From Micavibrio aeruginosavorus (lineage in GTDB: Bacteria; Pseudomonadota; Alphaproteobacteria; Micavibrionales; Micavibrionaceae): DNA of 64,000 nt. The stretch lies in the NCBI GenBank assembly GCA_016432265.1, contig CP066681.1:124001-188000 (forward strand), written 5' to 3'. Within the stretch, counting starts at the first letter, position 1. Each line of letters begins with the position of its first letter. Below the pieces are notes generated by a model. It saw nothing but the letters and a program-made list of their open reading frames with translations. It ran no database searches and was not told the DNA's origin. A program made the translations under genes and the position numbers. Shown here piece after piece: positions 8,668-18,180 of the stretch.

Positions 8668-9724
8668 ATGGCGACAGAAAATAGCCGCGCTGGTAAGCGA
8701 CTACAGCAAGATTCATGTCTATGCCGTCGACCCCGGCGCCGTGGCCAGCCTACAGCCCTTTTATGAAGAAGCGCAGAAACTGGGTATTGCCGGCGATTGG
8801 TTCGCGGAAGGATGGGCGGCCGACCATGCTGAAAGCCACTATAAAACGATGGCGCAAATGGAGGCAACGCTCGGCTATGCTGTCGGTAGAGAGGCTGTCT
8901 TGATGGGGCAGCAAGTTAATTTCGAGCAAGCTTATGCGCGCCTGAAATTCTTCCGTGAACAGCACTATCAGACGATATTCATATCGGATCACTGGAAAGA
9001 CATCGCCACGCTTTTCCGGCCCCACGCCACGGAACAGCCCTTGTTGCCGCATCGTTTTCTGGTGCCGGATCAAGAGGCCTATGAGCTGCAAAGGAGCACC
9101 CTGCCGACGATCGGGCTGACAGAGCAGCAGATTGATAGTTGCATTGAAGTATTCCTTCATACCGGTGTGGCGCGTTCACTCGACAAGATTGATCAAATTA
9201 CAGATGCCCACGTTGATAAACTGAGAAAGCGTTACGGAATCTCGGGGCGCAGCGTTATCATGCTGCTCGACAACGTCGACCGCAAGGGCACGGCCCTCCT
9301 TGGCTTTGGCTGGCAAAACTGCCTTGACCTTGCAATCGCTTACAAGGACGAATACGAACCGGGAACAAAGTTCTTGGTTAAACCCCACCCGCGTCAGGAC
9401 ATGAGGGAAATAGAGGCCTATATCCGCAATATGCCCCCCAGAACGGATATCGAGATCGTAACGGAAATGGAGGGTGAGCCTTTCATCAAGTTGTGTGATG
9501 AAGTCTGGGGTATGACTACGGTCTTGCTGGTGATTGCCCGGCATGCCGGAAAACCCATCCGCGCCTTCATGGCAGAGCGTACCGGGATGGGGGCTCTGGA
9601 TAGCAATGCCCATATAGAACCCTATGCCATTCTCGGATGGGGGGATTTCGCGGCCAGCCGGCAGCACTATCCGGAACAGCAAAACCAGACTCCCGTCCGG
9701 CATAACAGATACTCTATCAGGTAA
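8660..9724 (+). CDS. Putative GT-B-fold capsule/surface polysaccharide glycosyltransferase
   Basis: This 354-residue protein is not assigned to a firm family. The C-terminal half looks like the nucleotide-binding half of a GT-B enzyme related to capsule and CMP-sugar glycosyltransferases: FLVKPHPRQD at about 235, then CDEVWGMTTVLLVIARHAGKP. The start is a TTG at 8660 inside the end of the previous gene, supported by CGAGG eight to nine bases upstream. The ATG at 8668 is out of frame. It lies between the oxidoreductase and the fused GT2 gene. Function as a transferase is inferred. Confidence 0.65.
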   Translation: MSEWRQKIAALVSDYSKIHVYAVDPGAVASLQPFYEEAQKLGIAGDWFAEGWAADHAESHYKTMAQMEATLGYAVGREAVLMGQQVNFEQAYARLKFFREQHYQTIFISDHWKDIATLFRPHATEQPLLPHRFLVPDQEAYELQRSTLPTIGLTEQQIDSCIEVFLHTGVARSLDKIDQITDAHVDKLRKRYGISGRSVIMLLDNVDRKGTALLGFGWQNCLDLAIAYKDEYEPGTKFLVKPHPRQDMREIEAYIRNMPPRTDIEIVTEMEGEPFIKLCDEVWGMTTVLLVIARHAGKPIRAFMAERTGMGALDSNAHIEPYAILGWGDFAASRQHYPEQQNQTPVRHNRYSIR

Positions 9725-9728
9725 CAGC

Positions 9729-11108
9729 ATGAATCAGATCCAGAACCCGGAAATCACCGTTTACATCCCCTGCCATAATTACGGCGCCTTTCTCAAGGAG
9801 TCCGTTGAAAGCGTTTTCAAACAGTCCTACAAGAACTGGGAACTGCTGATAATTGACGACGGATCCACCGACAGCACGCCTGATATCATCAACCTGTATG
9901 ATGGCGCACCGAACGTCAGAACATTCCGCACCGAAGGGATTCGCCTGCCTGCAGTCTGCAACCTGGCGATACGCGAGGCGCGCGGGAAATACATCATCCG
10001 TCTGGACGGTGACGATGTGTTTGACGAAAACATATTGCTGGTTCTGCACACCTTCCTTGAAAACCATAAAGACACGATCATGGTTTTCCCCGATTACTAC
10101 CTGATGGATCAACTGGGGAATATCTTCTCCCACGAACGACGCCGCAAACTTTACGAGCAGGATCATATCCTTGACATGCCTCCGAATGGGGCCTGCATTC
10201 TGGCGCGCACCGGAATCTTACGTGAACTGGGCGGATACCGGGAAGATCTGGGCGCGCAAGACGGGTTCGATCTATGGACGAAAGTGCGGGAGAAATATAA
10301 ATGCGGAAACGTCAATTTGCCGCTATTTTATTACCGCCGCCACTATCACAATCTGACCGGAGCGACCGGCGAAAGCCCGATCATCAAGAACGCAAGACGC
10401 CAGATTAAAAAGGACGTGACCGCCGCAAAACTTGCGGAGCAAAGGCCCGTGGTGGCCGTTTTGCCTGTACGAAAATACTTCGACTATGTCGAAGATTTCT
10501 GGCGGCAGGAGCTGGGCGGGAAAACGCTGCTAGAGCATAGCTTGTCTCGCTTGCTGAGCGTAGATCTGTTCGATCATGTCGTATTATCGTCTGACAACGA
10601 CGAAGCAAGAGCTTATATGGAGAAATTTGACGATCCGCGTCTCTCCTACCACCACCGCTCCTTCGAATCGACATATAGAACCGCCCCGCTTTCCGAGTTG
10701 CTGCAAGACATTCTTGCGCCGATCGATCCTGAATATAAAGGGTTGACGGTCATCAACTATGTGCAGGCTCCTTTCCTGACGAAAGGATCGGTCGAAGAGG
10801 CAATATATACATTGCTTATGACAGACGCCGATGCAACAATATCGGTTGAAGAGTTCAACGACCAAAATTTTTACGTCCGGAACGCTTACGGGCTGCAAAG
10901 CATGCAGTTCCACAGATTCCAGTATCTGGATGGTGGCACCATTTACCGCAACACGAACGTATGTTCAGCCGTTCGCAACATTAATATCAAACGTGGAAAT
11001 CTGAACGGGCCGCGCCTGACATCCTTCAGCATTACCGGCCTTGAAAGCTTTTTCATCAACAATGAATATAACTTCGAGATCGCCAAGGTCATATCCGAGA
11101 AATTTTAG
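9729..11108 (+). CDS. Bifunctional protein: GT2 glycosyltransferase fused to a NeuA-like cytidylyltransferase domain
   Basis: Residues 1-240 of 459 are a GT-A glycosyltransferase family 2 domain: VYIPCHNYGAFLKESVES, LLIIDDGSTD and the metal motif RLDGDDVFD. From about 245 a second Rossmann-like domain begins (VVAVLPVRKYFDY, then FDHVVLSSDNDEA and a typical cytidylyltransferase body). Its nucleotide loop departs from the usual R-x-x-S-x-G-x-x-x-K-N pattern, so its activity may be altered or lost. The ATG at 9729 is used because homology starts there; the frame is open further upstream without homology. It sits five bases after the preceding gene. It could activate and transfer a CMP-sugar, or the second domain may only bind the donor. 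Confidence 0.8.
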   Translation: MNQIQNPEITVYIPCHNYGAFLKESVESVFKQSYKNWELLIIDDGSTDSTPDIINLYDGAPNVRTFRTEGIRLPAVCNLAIREARGKYIIRLDGDDVFDENILLVLHTFLENHKDTIMVFPDYYLMDQLGNIFSHERRRKLYEQDHILDMPPNGACILARTGILRELGGYREDLGAQDGFDLWTKVREKYKCGNVNLPLFYYRRHYHNLTGATGESPIIKNARRQIKKDVTAAKLAEQRPVVAVLPVRKYFDYVEDFWRQELGGKTLLEHSLSRLLSVDLFDHVVLSSDNDEARAYMEKFDDPRLSYHHRSFESTYRTAPLSELLQDILAPIDPEYKGLTVINYVQAPFLTKGSVEEAIYTLLMTDADATISVEEFNDQNFYVRNAYGLQSMQFHRFQYLDGGTIYRNTNVCSAVRNINIKRGNLNGPRLTSFSITGLESFFINNEYNFEIAKVISEKF

Positions 11109-11112
11109 TTCC

Positions 11113-12144
11113 ATGAAGCGCATTTACTCCAAACCCTCCAGCGACATCAGCAAGGAAAGCCTGGTGATCGCCGATCAAGACCAGGAATTGCAGAAGATTG
11201 TGGCCGAAACCACCGCTCTTCTGCAATCCTATCCGCCGCGCAGCACTTGTTTGTTATGCGCGCATTCTCTGGCCGATTCGGCGACATTCCAGCATCGCGG
11301 CGTCCTGTTCTACGAATGCGGCCGCTGCCATCATGTCCAATCAAGAAACGACCCCGACGAACACTACGAACAGACAGTATCCAAAGTTCTGGGGTACGAA
11401 GGCGTTTACCCCGCACTGGACATGGAAAATTACAAAAGGCGCTGCGACCGCATTTATCAGCCCAAAGCTGACTGGCTGTTCGACGCGCTTCATGAATCAG
11501 GCAAAAATCCCGCGAAATTGTCATGGTGCGACATCGGCTGCGGTACAGGTTCTTTCCTTTATGCGCTGAAACAATCGGGCTGCACGTCCCTGTACGGCAT
11601 AGACCGCGATGAGCACAACCTTAAAATCGCGCAAGATATCCTGGGAGATGATACCGTAGCGCGACACACGGGATCTTTTGCCCAAGCCCTCAGGAAAAAA
11701 GAGGCTGACATTTACTCGGCCTTCTTTGTCCTGGAACATGTCAAAGAGGCCTCTGAAGCTATAGAAGCCCTGAAGAATCTGCCGCAGGGTTGTTTCTTTG
11801 CATTCTCCGTCCCCACCATGGGTCTTATTACCCTATTTGAAAGCGTTTTGCCCAACCACTATCCACGCAACCTCGATGGGATGATGCATACGCAAATATA
11901 CACAGAAGATTCGATCCGCTATCTGCTTGATCAGTCCAACCTGGAACCTGTCAGCGAATGGATATTCGGGCAAGATGCAATCGATATCCACCGTTTCCTC
12001 AGCATAAACCTGAAGAAACTTTACCCGCCTTCGCTTTACGAACGCATGCAAGAAAAACTAATTCCCCTGATCGATCCGTTACAGACAGCGATCGATCGCG
12101 GACACTTCTCAGATGCAAGACATATTCTGGCAATCAGGCGGTAG
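11113..12144 (+). CDS. Zinc-ribbon-containing SAM methyltransferase (sugar methyltransferase type)
   Basis: The 343-residue protein has an N-terminal zinc-binding pair, Cys46-x-x-Cys49 and Cys69-x-x-Cys72. A class I SAM domain follows (WCDIGCGTGSFLYAL near 135), then a C-terminal substrate domain. This layout is that of NDP-sugar C- or O-methyltransferases such as the TylCIII group. The start at 11113 lies four bases after the previous stop. It most likely methylates a nucleotide-activated or glycan-bound sugar of this locus; C- versus O-methylation is not visible. Confidence 0.8.
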   Translation: MKRIYSKPSSDISKESLVIADQDQELQKIVAETTALLQSYPPRSTCLLCAHSLADSATFQHRGVLFYECGRCHHVQSRNDPDEHYEQTVSKVLGYEGVYPALDMENYKRRCDRIYQPKADWLFDALHESGKNPAKLSWCDIGCGTGSFLYALKQSGCTSLYGIDRDEHNLKIAQDILGDDTVARHTGSFAQALRKKEADIYSAFFVLEHVKEASEAIEALKNLPQGCFFAFSVPTMGLITLFESVLPNHYPRNLDGMMHTQIYTEDSIRYLLDQSNLEPVSEWIFGQDAIDIHRFLSINLKKLYPPSLYERMQEKLIPLIDPLQTAIDRGHFSDARHILAIRR

Positions 12145-12145
12145 A

Positions 12146-13351
12146 ATGGATATCCTGCTCGTCATCAGTAAATTCCTACCCGAATACACCGGTGCCGCAT
12201 ACCGGATAGACAAACTTTATCAGTCTCTGGGGGAGAGCTTTAGCGTTTCCGTTCTCTGCGGTGGCATCGAGCATAAATCGGCCGCCACCTATACGCATCG
12301 CGTCCTGAAAGTTGAAAGGTTGCATGATCGCTCCTCTGGCGAAAAGAATCGCTGGCTGCGCTTGTTTTATTATTACTGGGACTTTCTCGCCGCGCGGCAC
12401 GCGTTGGCCCGCAGAAAATTCGACGTTCTGCATATAGCAGGCACCAGCGCCCAAACTTGCGCGGCGCTTTACCACGCCTCCCGTCACAACACTCCAACAT
12501 TGCTTGAACTGGTCACTGCCGGCGCACACCCCCTGCAGCCCCTGCCCCTGCTGGGGAAAATATGCAGGCCTTCCCTGCCGGATCGTACCGTACTCGTGGC
12601 GATTTCCGAACCGCTGGCTACCCGCTGCGCTAACTACGGATTCAAGAATATTTGCTGGTCACGGCCAAACCCGGTCGATGAAGAGCGTTTCCAGCCCCAA
12701 CCTGCGATGAAAGCGGAGTTGCGGCAGAAGCTTTTTCCCTTTGGGGAAACCGACGTCGTCATCACCATGATCGCCAAATTCATGCCCCAGAAAAATCAGA
12801 TATTCCTTCTGGAAGTGCTGACGAGACTTCCTGGAAACTTCAAGCTGGCCTTAGGCGGCCCCGTAGCGCGCAGCGGCCCTTTGGCCAGCCGGGACGCCTC
12901 CTATTTTGAAAACCTGACAAGCCAGATCAAATCACGCGGCCTTGAGAACCGCGTTTTTATAAAGCAAGAATTTATCGAGAATCCGCAGGAATGGATGCAA
13001 GCCTCTGACATTTATGCCCTGCCTAACCGGGATGAAGGTTTGGCCACCCCCCTGCTGGAAGCGCAAGCTTGCGGTTTGCGCATCATCGCCAACGCGCAAG
13101 AAGACGCTTTCCACTGCTGGGTAGCGCAGAACGAAACCGGACACCTACTGCCCCTCGACCCCGATCTGTGGTCCGGAGCTATAAAACAATCCCTGGATAT
13201 ACCGCCCGCTAAACTGCAGGAGCGTGCCGACCATATCCGCACACGCTGCGGCATGGAACGTACGACGAGAATTTATCGCGACATCCTGACTTATCTGGCC
13301 AGTCAGGGGCCAAACCAGACGCTTGAGGAGGTGTTGAATGCACACTCCTGA
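12146..13351 (+). CDS. Family 4 (GT-B) glycosyltransferase
   Basis: This 401-residue protein begins with MDILLVISKFLPEYTGAAYR, the glycine-rich acceptor-side loop of GT4 enzymes, and later has the donor-side pattern MIAKFMPQKNQIFLLE and ALPNRDEGLATPLLEAQACG (E-x7-E region around 305-315). No membrane segments are evident, so it should act at the cytoplasmic face. It starts one base after the previous stop and overlaps the next gene by 14 bases. Confidence 0.88.
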   Translation: MDILLVISKFLPEYTGAAYRIDKLYQSLGESFSVSVLCGGIEHKSAATYTHRVLKVERLHDRSSGEKNRWLRLFYYYWDFLAARHALARRKFDVLHIAGTSAQTCAALYHASRHNTPTLLELVTAGAHPLQPLPLLGKICRPSLPDRTVLVAISEPLATRCANYGFKNICWSRPNPVDEERFQPQPAMKAELRQKLFPFGETDVVITMIAKFMPQKNQIFLLEVLTRLPGNFKLALGGPVARSGPLASRDASYFENLTSQIKSRGLENRVFIKQEFIENPQEWMQASDIYALPNRDEGLATPLLEAQACGLRIIANAQEDAFHCWVAQNETGHLLPLDPDLWSGAIKQSLDIPPAKLQERADHIRTRCGMERTTRIYRDILTYLASQGPNQTLEEVLNAHS

Positions 13352-15164
13352 TTTCCCGATACAGCATTTTACCATCTCGGTTCCGCGAAACACGATCTTC
13401 CATGACGTTAGGCTGGAGGCGGGCGCTTTCGCCGCCAATCCGGATGATGCAGTCGTGATCTCGGCGCGGGGCATGGAGACCATCAGCTATCTTTACCGCC
13501 ACCCGAACACCTCCCTTTACGCCTTCATTCTTGGCAGTCCGATTGTCGGGGAGTTGGTAAACCGCGAAGACGCCGCCCGCTTGCTGGTCTTGACGGGAGA
13601 CCGAACCCGCTTTATCCAATCCCTCAACGGTGAATTTCTGGCGGTTCTAGTCGACCCCGAGAATCGTTGCGTGGATATTTATACCGACCGTTTCAGCTCT
13701 TATCCCTTTTTCTGGGCCGCTTCTCAAGATCGCGTATACGGCAGCTATAACTATACGGTTCTGGCCCAAGCCTGTCGCTCATGGCCCGGATTTGCGCTGC
13801 GGCCCGCAAAGGCTTACGAATTCTTTAAACTTCAACGGCTGATGGGTGACGAGACCCACGACAACCTAAGCCGTTGCCTGCCGTCTGCCGGCCATCTGCA
13901 TATATCCGGCAAGAATGAACCTCGTGTTTCCCGTTACTGGCGGCAAGATTACAGCAAAACGCACAGGCCGTTGGCTGACCTGGCTCCGGAGTTCTCTTCA
14001 CTGATCAAAAGCGCCATACAAAAGCGCCGTGACGTTAAGAACCGCGATACAGGGATATTCCTGAGCGGCGGTCACGACAGCCGCATCGTGGCTTGTCATA
14101 TGGGGCCGGACAGCACCTGCTATACGCTGGGCTTCCGGGATAACTTCGAGGTTGAATGTGCGCGCCGGATTTCCAATACGCTGGGGCAAAAACATGTATT
14201 TATCGACCTCCCCGAAGATTACTTCGTGCAGGCATTGAACACCGCGACCTATCTTTCCGGCGGACTCTACGCCAACGATCACGCGCTCTTCATCCCGCAA
14301 GGCAGGCCTATTTCCTATACACGCGTCTTATTGCATGGCCATGGCCTGGACTACATGTTTCAGGGCATGTATTTACATGCCGGGCCGCTTACAGTTCTAG
14401 GCCGCCCGACCTATATCAAAACGCCGGAACCTTTACCGCAAGACATAAGCCGGCACTTTATTGATAATATTTCTTTCCGCCTCAAATTCCTCTTTGAGGA
14501 CGATTACGGCGTCCCCGATCAAGTTCGGCGCTGCCGGCAAGAGATTTATGAGAACGTGAAAATTGTTGAGAACCAAGGCCGGGAAATCACCGACGACCCT
14601 TCATCGCTATGGGAATATCTTATTTTCCACCAGCCATCACGCCATTATACATTCACCAACGTTCTGAGCAAACGCCTGTGCGGGGAAGTCAGAACGCCGA
14701 GCTTTGACAACCACGTTTACGATTTTTATATGGCGTTGCCTGACAAATATCGCCTGCATGCCGATATCACGCGCGCCGCGCTGTATGACGCCAATCGCCT
14801 GGTTGCCGAAATTCCCGCCGGGAATCACGGCTTGCCGGCCGCATGGGGCCCTTACCGCAAGACAGCGGCGCTGATCGGGCGTAAACTGCTGCGCCACTTG
14901 ACAGGAAACCGTAAATATTACGCACCAAGCGATTTTGACCGCACATGGCCGGATCGTACGGCGTATATGAAACGGCATGAATCTTACCGGGCGGCGGCGA
15001 TGGCCCCTTTGCAGGATCAGGCGTTTCGCGATTTCCTGACTTTTATTGACTGGAAAAGACTGGAGACCCAGCCCGAGTCTTTACTTGATCAGGAGTTCGG
15101 CGGCGCCTTCTGGGTCAGCATGCTATCTTACTACCGTTTCTACAAATTTGTTTACGCCGGGTGA
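13338..15164 (+). CDS. Asparagine-synthetase-like protein without the N-terminal catalytic cysteine
   Basis: The 608-residue protein has the two-domain layout of class B asparagine synthetases, but it begins MHTPDF and lacks the Met-Cys-Gly start whose Cys2 is the glutaminase nucleophile. The C-terminal synthetase domain keeps the PP-loop as FLSGGHDSR near residue 235. It should therefore activate a carboxylate with ATP without hydrolysing glutamine itself, perhaps using free ammonia, a partner's ammonia or another amine, or it forms a non-amide product as in beta-lactam-synthetase relatives. It directly precedes a complete AsnB-type gene. Substrate unknown; a uronic acid of the surface glycan is plausible. 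Confidence 0.75.
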   Translation: MHTPDFPIQHFTISVPRNTIFHDVRLEAGAFAANPDDAVVISARGMETISYLYRHPNTSLYAFILGSPIVGELVNREDAARLLVLTGDRTRFIQSLNGEFLAVLVDPENRCVDIYTDRFSSYPFFWAASQDRVYGSYNYTVLAQACRSWPGFALRPAKAYEFFKLQRLMGDETHDNLSRCLPSAGHLHISGKNEPRVSRYWRQDYSKTHRPLADLAPEFSSLIKSAIQKRRDVKNRDTGIFLSGGHDSRIVACHMGPDSTCYTLGFRDNFEVECARRISNTLGQKHVFIDLPEDYFVQALNTATYLSGGLYANDHALFIPQGRPISYTRVLLHGHGLDYMFQGMYLHAGPLTVLGRPTYIKTPEPLPQDISRHFIDNISFRLKFLFEDDYGVPDQVRRCRQEIYENVKIVENQGREITDDPSSLWEYLIFHQPSRHYTFTNVLSKRLCGEVRTPSFDNHVYDFYMALPDKYRLHADITRAALYDANRLVAEIPAGNHGLPAAWGPYRKTAALIGRKLLRHLTGNRKYYAPSDFDRTWPDRTAYMKRHESYRAAAMAPLQDQAFRDFLTFIDWKRLETQPESLLDQEFGGAFWVSMLSYYRFYKFVYAG

Positions 15165-15169
15165 CCATC

Positions 15170-16960
15170 ATGTGCGGAATAGCAGGATGCAGGCTCAGCC
15201 GCCCTTTAACCCCAGACGATCTGGCTGTCTTGCGCACACTGCGCGACAGCCTGTCCCATCGCGGCCCAGACGACCAGGGAGAATGGTACGACAGTGAAAA
15301 AGGCATATATCTCGGTCACCGTCGCCTTTCAATCATCGACCTTGATCAGCGTAGTGCCCAACCGATGACACGCGACCACTTGCGTATTGTCTATAATGGA
15401 GAGACTTATAATTATAAAGAAATACGCGAATCGCTCGGCAACCGCTTCCACTTCACGACGGAAGGAGATACAGAGGTTGTATTGCGGGCATGGCAGAATG
15501 ATGGCGCAAAAACACTTGAACGGTTTGACGGCATGTTCGCTCTTGCCCTTTACGATGAAGAAACGCAAGAGCTTGTACTGGCGACGGACGCCTTTGGCGA
15601 GAAACCTCTTTTTTATTACCAAACGAACGAAGGGGTCTTCTTTGCCTCGGAAGCAGGGGCGTTGATCAAAACCTTCAACCTTTCCTTCACGCCCGACGAA
15701 AGCGAGATCGCTGACTTCCTGTTTCTCGGCTACATACGACCGCCCCAAACCGGATTTAGGGGTTTAATGAATATGACCCCGGCCTCCTTGGCCAGAATCA
15801 AAGCTGACGGAAAGATGCAGGTTTCGCGGTGGTGGCGACCCGCGCCACCCATACAGAACGACAGCGCGCGCGCTCATCCCTTCACAGAAGAGGAAAGAAA
15901 CCGCCTGCGCGACATTCTTTGTCGCTCCCTCGCATTGCGCTTGCGCGCCGATGTTCCTATCGGCCTTTTTCTCTCCGGAGGGGTGGACAGTTCCCTTCTG
16001 GCCGCACTGGCCAGCCGCGAACTGGGCATAGCCTTACAAACATACACCGTATCATTTCCCGATGGAATGGACGAAAGCCGCTATGCCGCACATATAGCAC
16101 AGCATCTGGGACTGCCGCATCGAACTATCAGCAGCGCAGAGTCTGGACTCTGGCAAGACAGTCCGCGCGCATTGCTGGATTTTTATGGCATCCCGAACGA
16201 CAACATGACCGTTCTGGCCGTGGAGCAGATGTGTAAAACGGCAAAGCCTTTCCTAACTGTCGCCCTAAGCGGGATCGGCGGCGACGAGCTCTTTTACGGG
16301 TACAACAAATACGCCACACTTTATAAACGCCGCCACCTTTACCGGCACGCCGCCGTCGCCCACAGCGTTCTAAGAAAGCTGTCGTCGGTGCATCAAAAGT
16401 TCTATATGGCCGCAGAAATGCTGAAAGGGACGCCCAGCCGTCAATACCTGAGGCTAAAAAACGGCCCCGCCATGTCTGATATGGAATCTTTATCCGCAGG
16501 CATGCCAGAAATATTCGACCACGCCAGTTGCGACCTGGTTCATCAAGTGCGCCTGTTTGACCTGACATCGTCGATGCCGCAAAGCTACATACCCGCGACA
16601 GACCGCGGCAGCATGAGGGCCGCCGTGGAAGTGCGCGCCCCTTTCCTTTGCCGCGAACTTTATGACTTTTCTTCCTCTTTGGGCCTATCCAGATTAATGG
16701 CTTTTGGCTGCAAAAGCCTGCCACGCGACCTTTTGAGACGCTATTTGCCCCCGCATTGCCTGACACCGGGAAAGCAAGGTTTCACTTTTCCAGCCGGACG
16801 CTATCTGACACAGCCGGAGTTGATCACACCAGTCGTTCCCTTTTGGGACGGTCATGAGGTTGATGCCCTCTGGGCAAAGCGCGCGGAACCCGATTACCAG
16901 ACGCTCGCTTTGCGACTAGCCATCCTATCGGAGCTCAGTCGGGAAAGGCGGGCGGCATGA
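15170..16960 (+). CDS. Glutamine-dependent asparagine-synthetase-family amidotransferase (sugar carboxylate amidation likely)
   Basis: Starting at the ATG at 15170 gives an N-terminus MCGIAG, so Cys2 becomes the nucleophile after Met removal; a GTG three codons upstream would bury it. The 596-residue protein has the glutaminase features LSHRGPDDQGEW and YNGETYNY. The synthetase PP-loop LFLSGGVDSSLLAAL lies near residue 260 and GIGGDELFYGY near 370. It is placed in a polysaccharide locus with a UDP-HexNAc dehydrogenase downstream. Homologues such as WbpS amidate hexuronic acids in O-antigens, which is more likely here than free asparagine synthesis. Confidence 0.85.
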   Translation: MCGIAGCRLSRPLTPDDLAVLRTLRDSLSHRGPDDQGEWYDSEKGIYLGHRRLSIIDLDQRSAQPMTRDHLRIVYNGETYNYKEIRESLGNRFHFTTEGDTEVVLRAWQNDGAKTLERFDGMFALALYDEETQELVLATDAFGEKPLFYYQTNEGVFFASEAGALIKTFNLSFTPDESEIADFLFLGYIRPPQTGFRGLMNMTPASLARIKADGKMQVSRWWRPAPPIQNDSARAHPFTEEERNRLRDILCRSLALRLRADVPIGLFLSGGVDSSLLAALASRELGIALQTYTVSFPDGMDESRYAAHIAQHLGLPHRTISSAESGLWQDSPRALLDFYGIPNDNMTVLAVEQMCKTAKPFLTVALSGIGGDELFYGYNKYATLYKRRHLYRHAAVAHSVLRKLSSVHQKFYMAAEMLKGTPSRQYLRLKNGPAMSDMESLSAGMPEIFDHASCDLVHQVRLFDLTSSMPQSYIPATDRGSMRAAVEVRAPFLCRELYDFSSSLGLSRLMAFGCKSLPRDLLRRYLPPHCLTPGKQGFTFPAGRYLTQPELITPVVPFWDGHEVDALWAKRAEPDYQTLALRLAILSELSRERRAA

Positions 16961-18180
16961 AAGCAAGATCACTTAAGATTGCGATGCCAACGCCGGCATT
17001 TCTGCCCAACATGGGCGGCATGGAAGTCGGCCTGCATAACATTGCCTGCCGTCTGGCTGATCGCGGACACGAACCCTGCGTTATCATGCCCGCAACCCAA
17101 TATCGAGCCCTGAAGCGTTCGGATTGCGAATTTAACTATGATATAGCGCCTTTCTGGCCTAAAACATCGGCAATCACGGAACATTGGCCTAATATAGGTT
17201 TGCGGTTTCATGGGATGTTCTTCCGTTATTACCAGCATCGATACAAACCCGATGTCTGGCACAGCACTATGATCTACCCTACCGGCACAGGCTTATTCTA
17301 CGGCCTGGGAACCGCCGTTCCTTCGCTGGCGCGCGCAGCAGGCAACGACATCCAAATCAGCCATGACGCCGATTACGGCATCAGACGCGACCCACGCGCC
17401 GATCATATCATAAGGACATGGGGCTGCGGTTTATCAGCCTATGTAGCAATCACCGAAACCGTACGGCAGGAATACCTGGCTCTTGGAATACCGGATGAAA
17501 AAATCTTTTTCATACCGAACGGGGTTGATCTGCAGCGTTTCAACAGACCGCGCAACCGCAAGATTCTGCATGATCGTCACGGCATCGCAGAGGATTCCTT
17601 CCTGTTTTTGTCTGTAGGGAGAAATCACCCCAAGAAGAACTACAAAACCCTGATCGAGGCTTTTGGCATCCTGTGTCGAAGAAATCCCGAAGCACAAGTG
17701 CAATTGGCAATCGCAGGGGACAAGGTTTCCGAGTTGTCCCCGCTTGCAGCGCGGGAAAGGCTTACCGCGCAGATTCACCTGATTGAAAGAATCGGGATAG
17801 ATGCAGGAGATTTACAGAATATTGAATTGCCCGCCGACCCTCTGATCGATCTTTACAAAGGAGCCGATGTATTCGTCTTCCCTTCGTTGATTGAAACCTT
17901 CGGGATTGCGATTGTCGAGGCCATGGCCGCAGGATTGCCCTGCATAATCTCTGACGCACCCGGTTGCCGTGATATTACGGCACAAGGCGTACATGCGCTC
18001 GATTTCCCCCCCTTGAACAAGGAAGCTCTGGCTGAGAAGATGGAAGAGTTCCTTCACCACAGAGACCTGCGTATTAAATGGCAGGACAAATCGAAGGCGC
18101 GCGCGGCGGCATACGACTGGGATCACATCGTTACGCAGTATGAGAATTTATACCTGAAACTGACGGGGGTCGGCGCATGA
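16957..18180 (+). CDS. Family 4 glycosyltransferase
   Basis: The 407-residue GT-B protein has the acceptor loop PAFLPNMGGMEVGLHNIACR at residues 12-32. The donor half contains FIPNGVDLQRF, LSVGRNHPKKNYKTLIEAF and the E-x7-E segment PSLIETFGIAIVEAMAAG. Start and stop both overlap neighbours as ATGA, showing strict translational coupling. Donor and acceptor cannot be predicted. Confidence 0.9.
   Translation: MKARSLKIAMPTPAFLPNMGGMEVGLHNIACRLADRGHEPCVIMPATQYRALKRSDCEFNYDIAPFWPKTSAITEHWPNIGLRFHGMFFRYYQHRYKPDVWHSTMIYPTGTGLFYGLGTAVPSLARAAGNDIQISHDADYGIRRDPRADHIIRTWGCGLSAYVAITETVRQEYLALGIPDEKIFFIPNGVDLQRFNRPRNRKILHDRHGIAEDSFLFLSVGRNHPKKNYKTLIEAFGILCRRNPEAQVQLAIAGDKVSELSPLAARERLTAQIHLIERIGIDAGDLQNIELPADPLIDLYKGADVFVFPSLIETFGIAIVEAMAAGLPCIISDAPGCRDITAQGVHALDFPPLNKEALAEKMEEFLHHRDLRIKWQDKSKARAAAYDWDHIVTQYENLYLKLTGVGA

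Noticed and set aside
16128..16766. 212-codon leftward frame
   Set aside because: Antisense to the AsnB-like gene; composition is Arg/Gly-rich as expected for a shadow frame.
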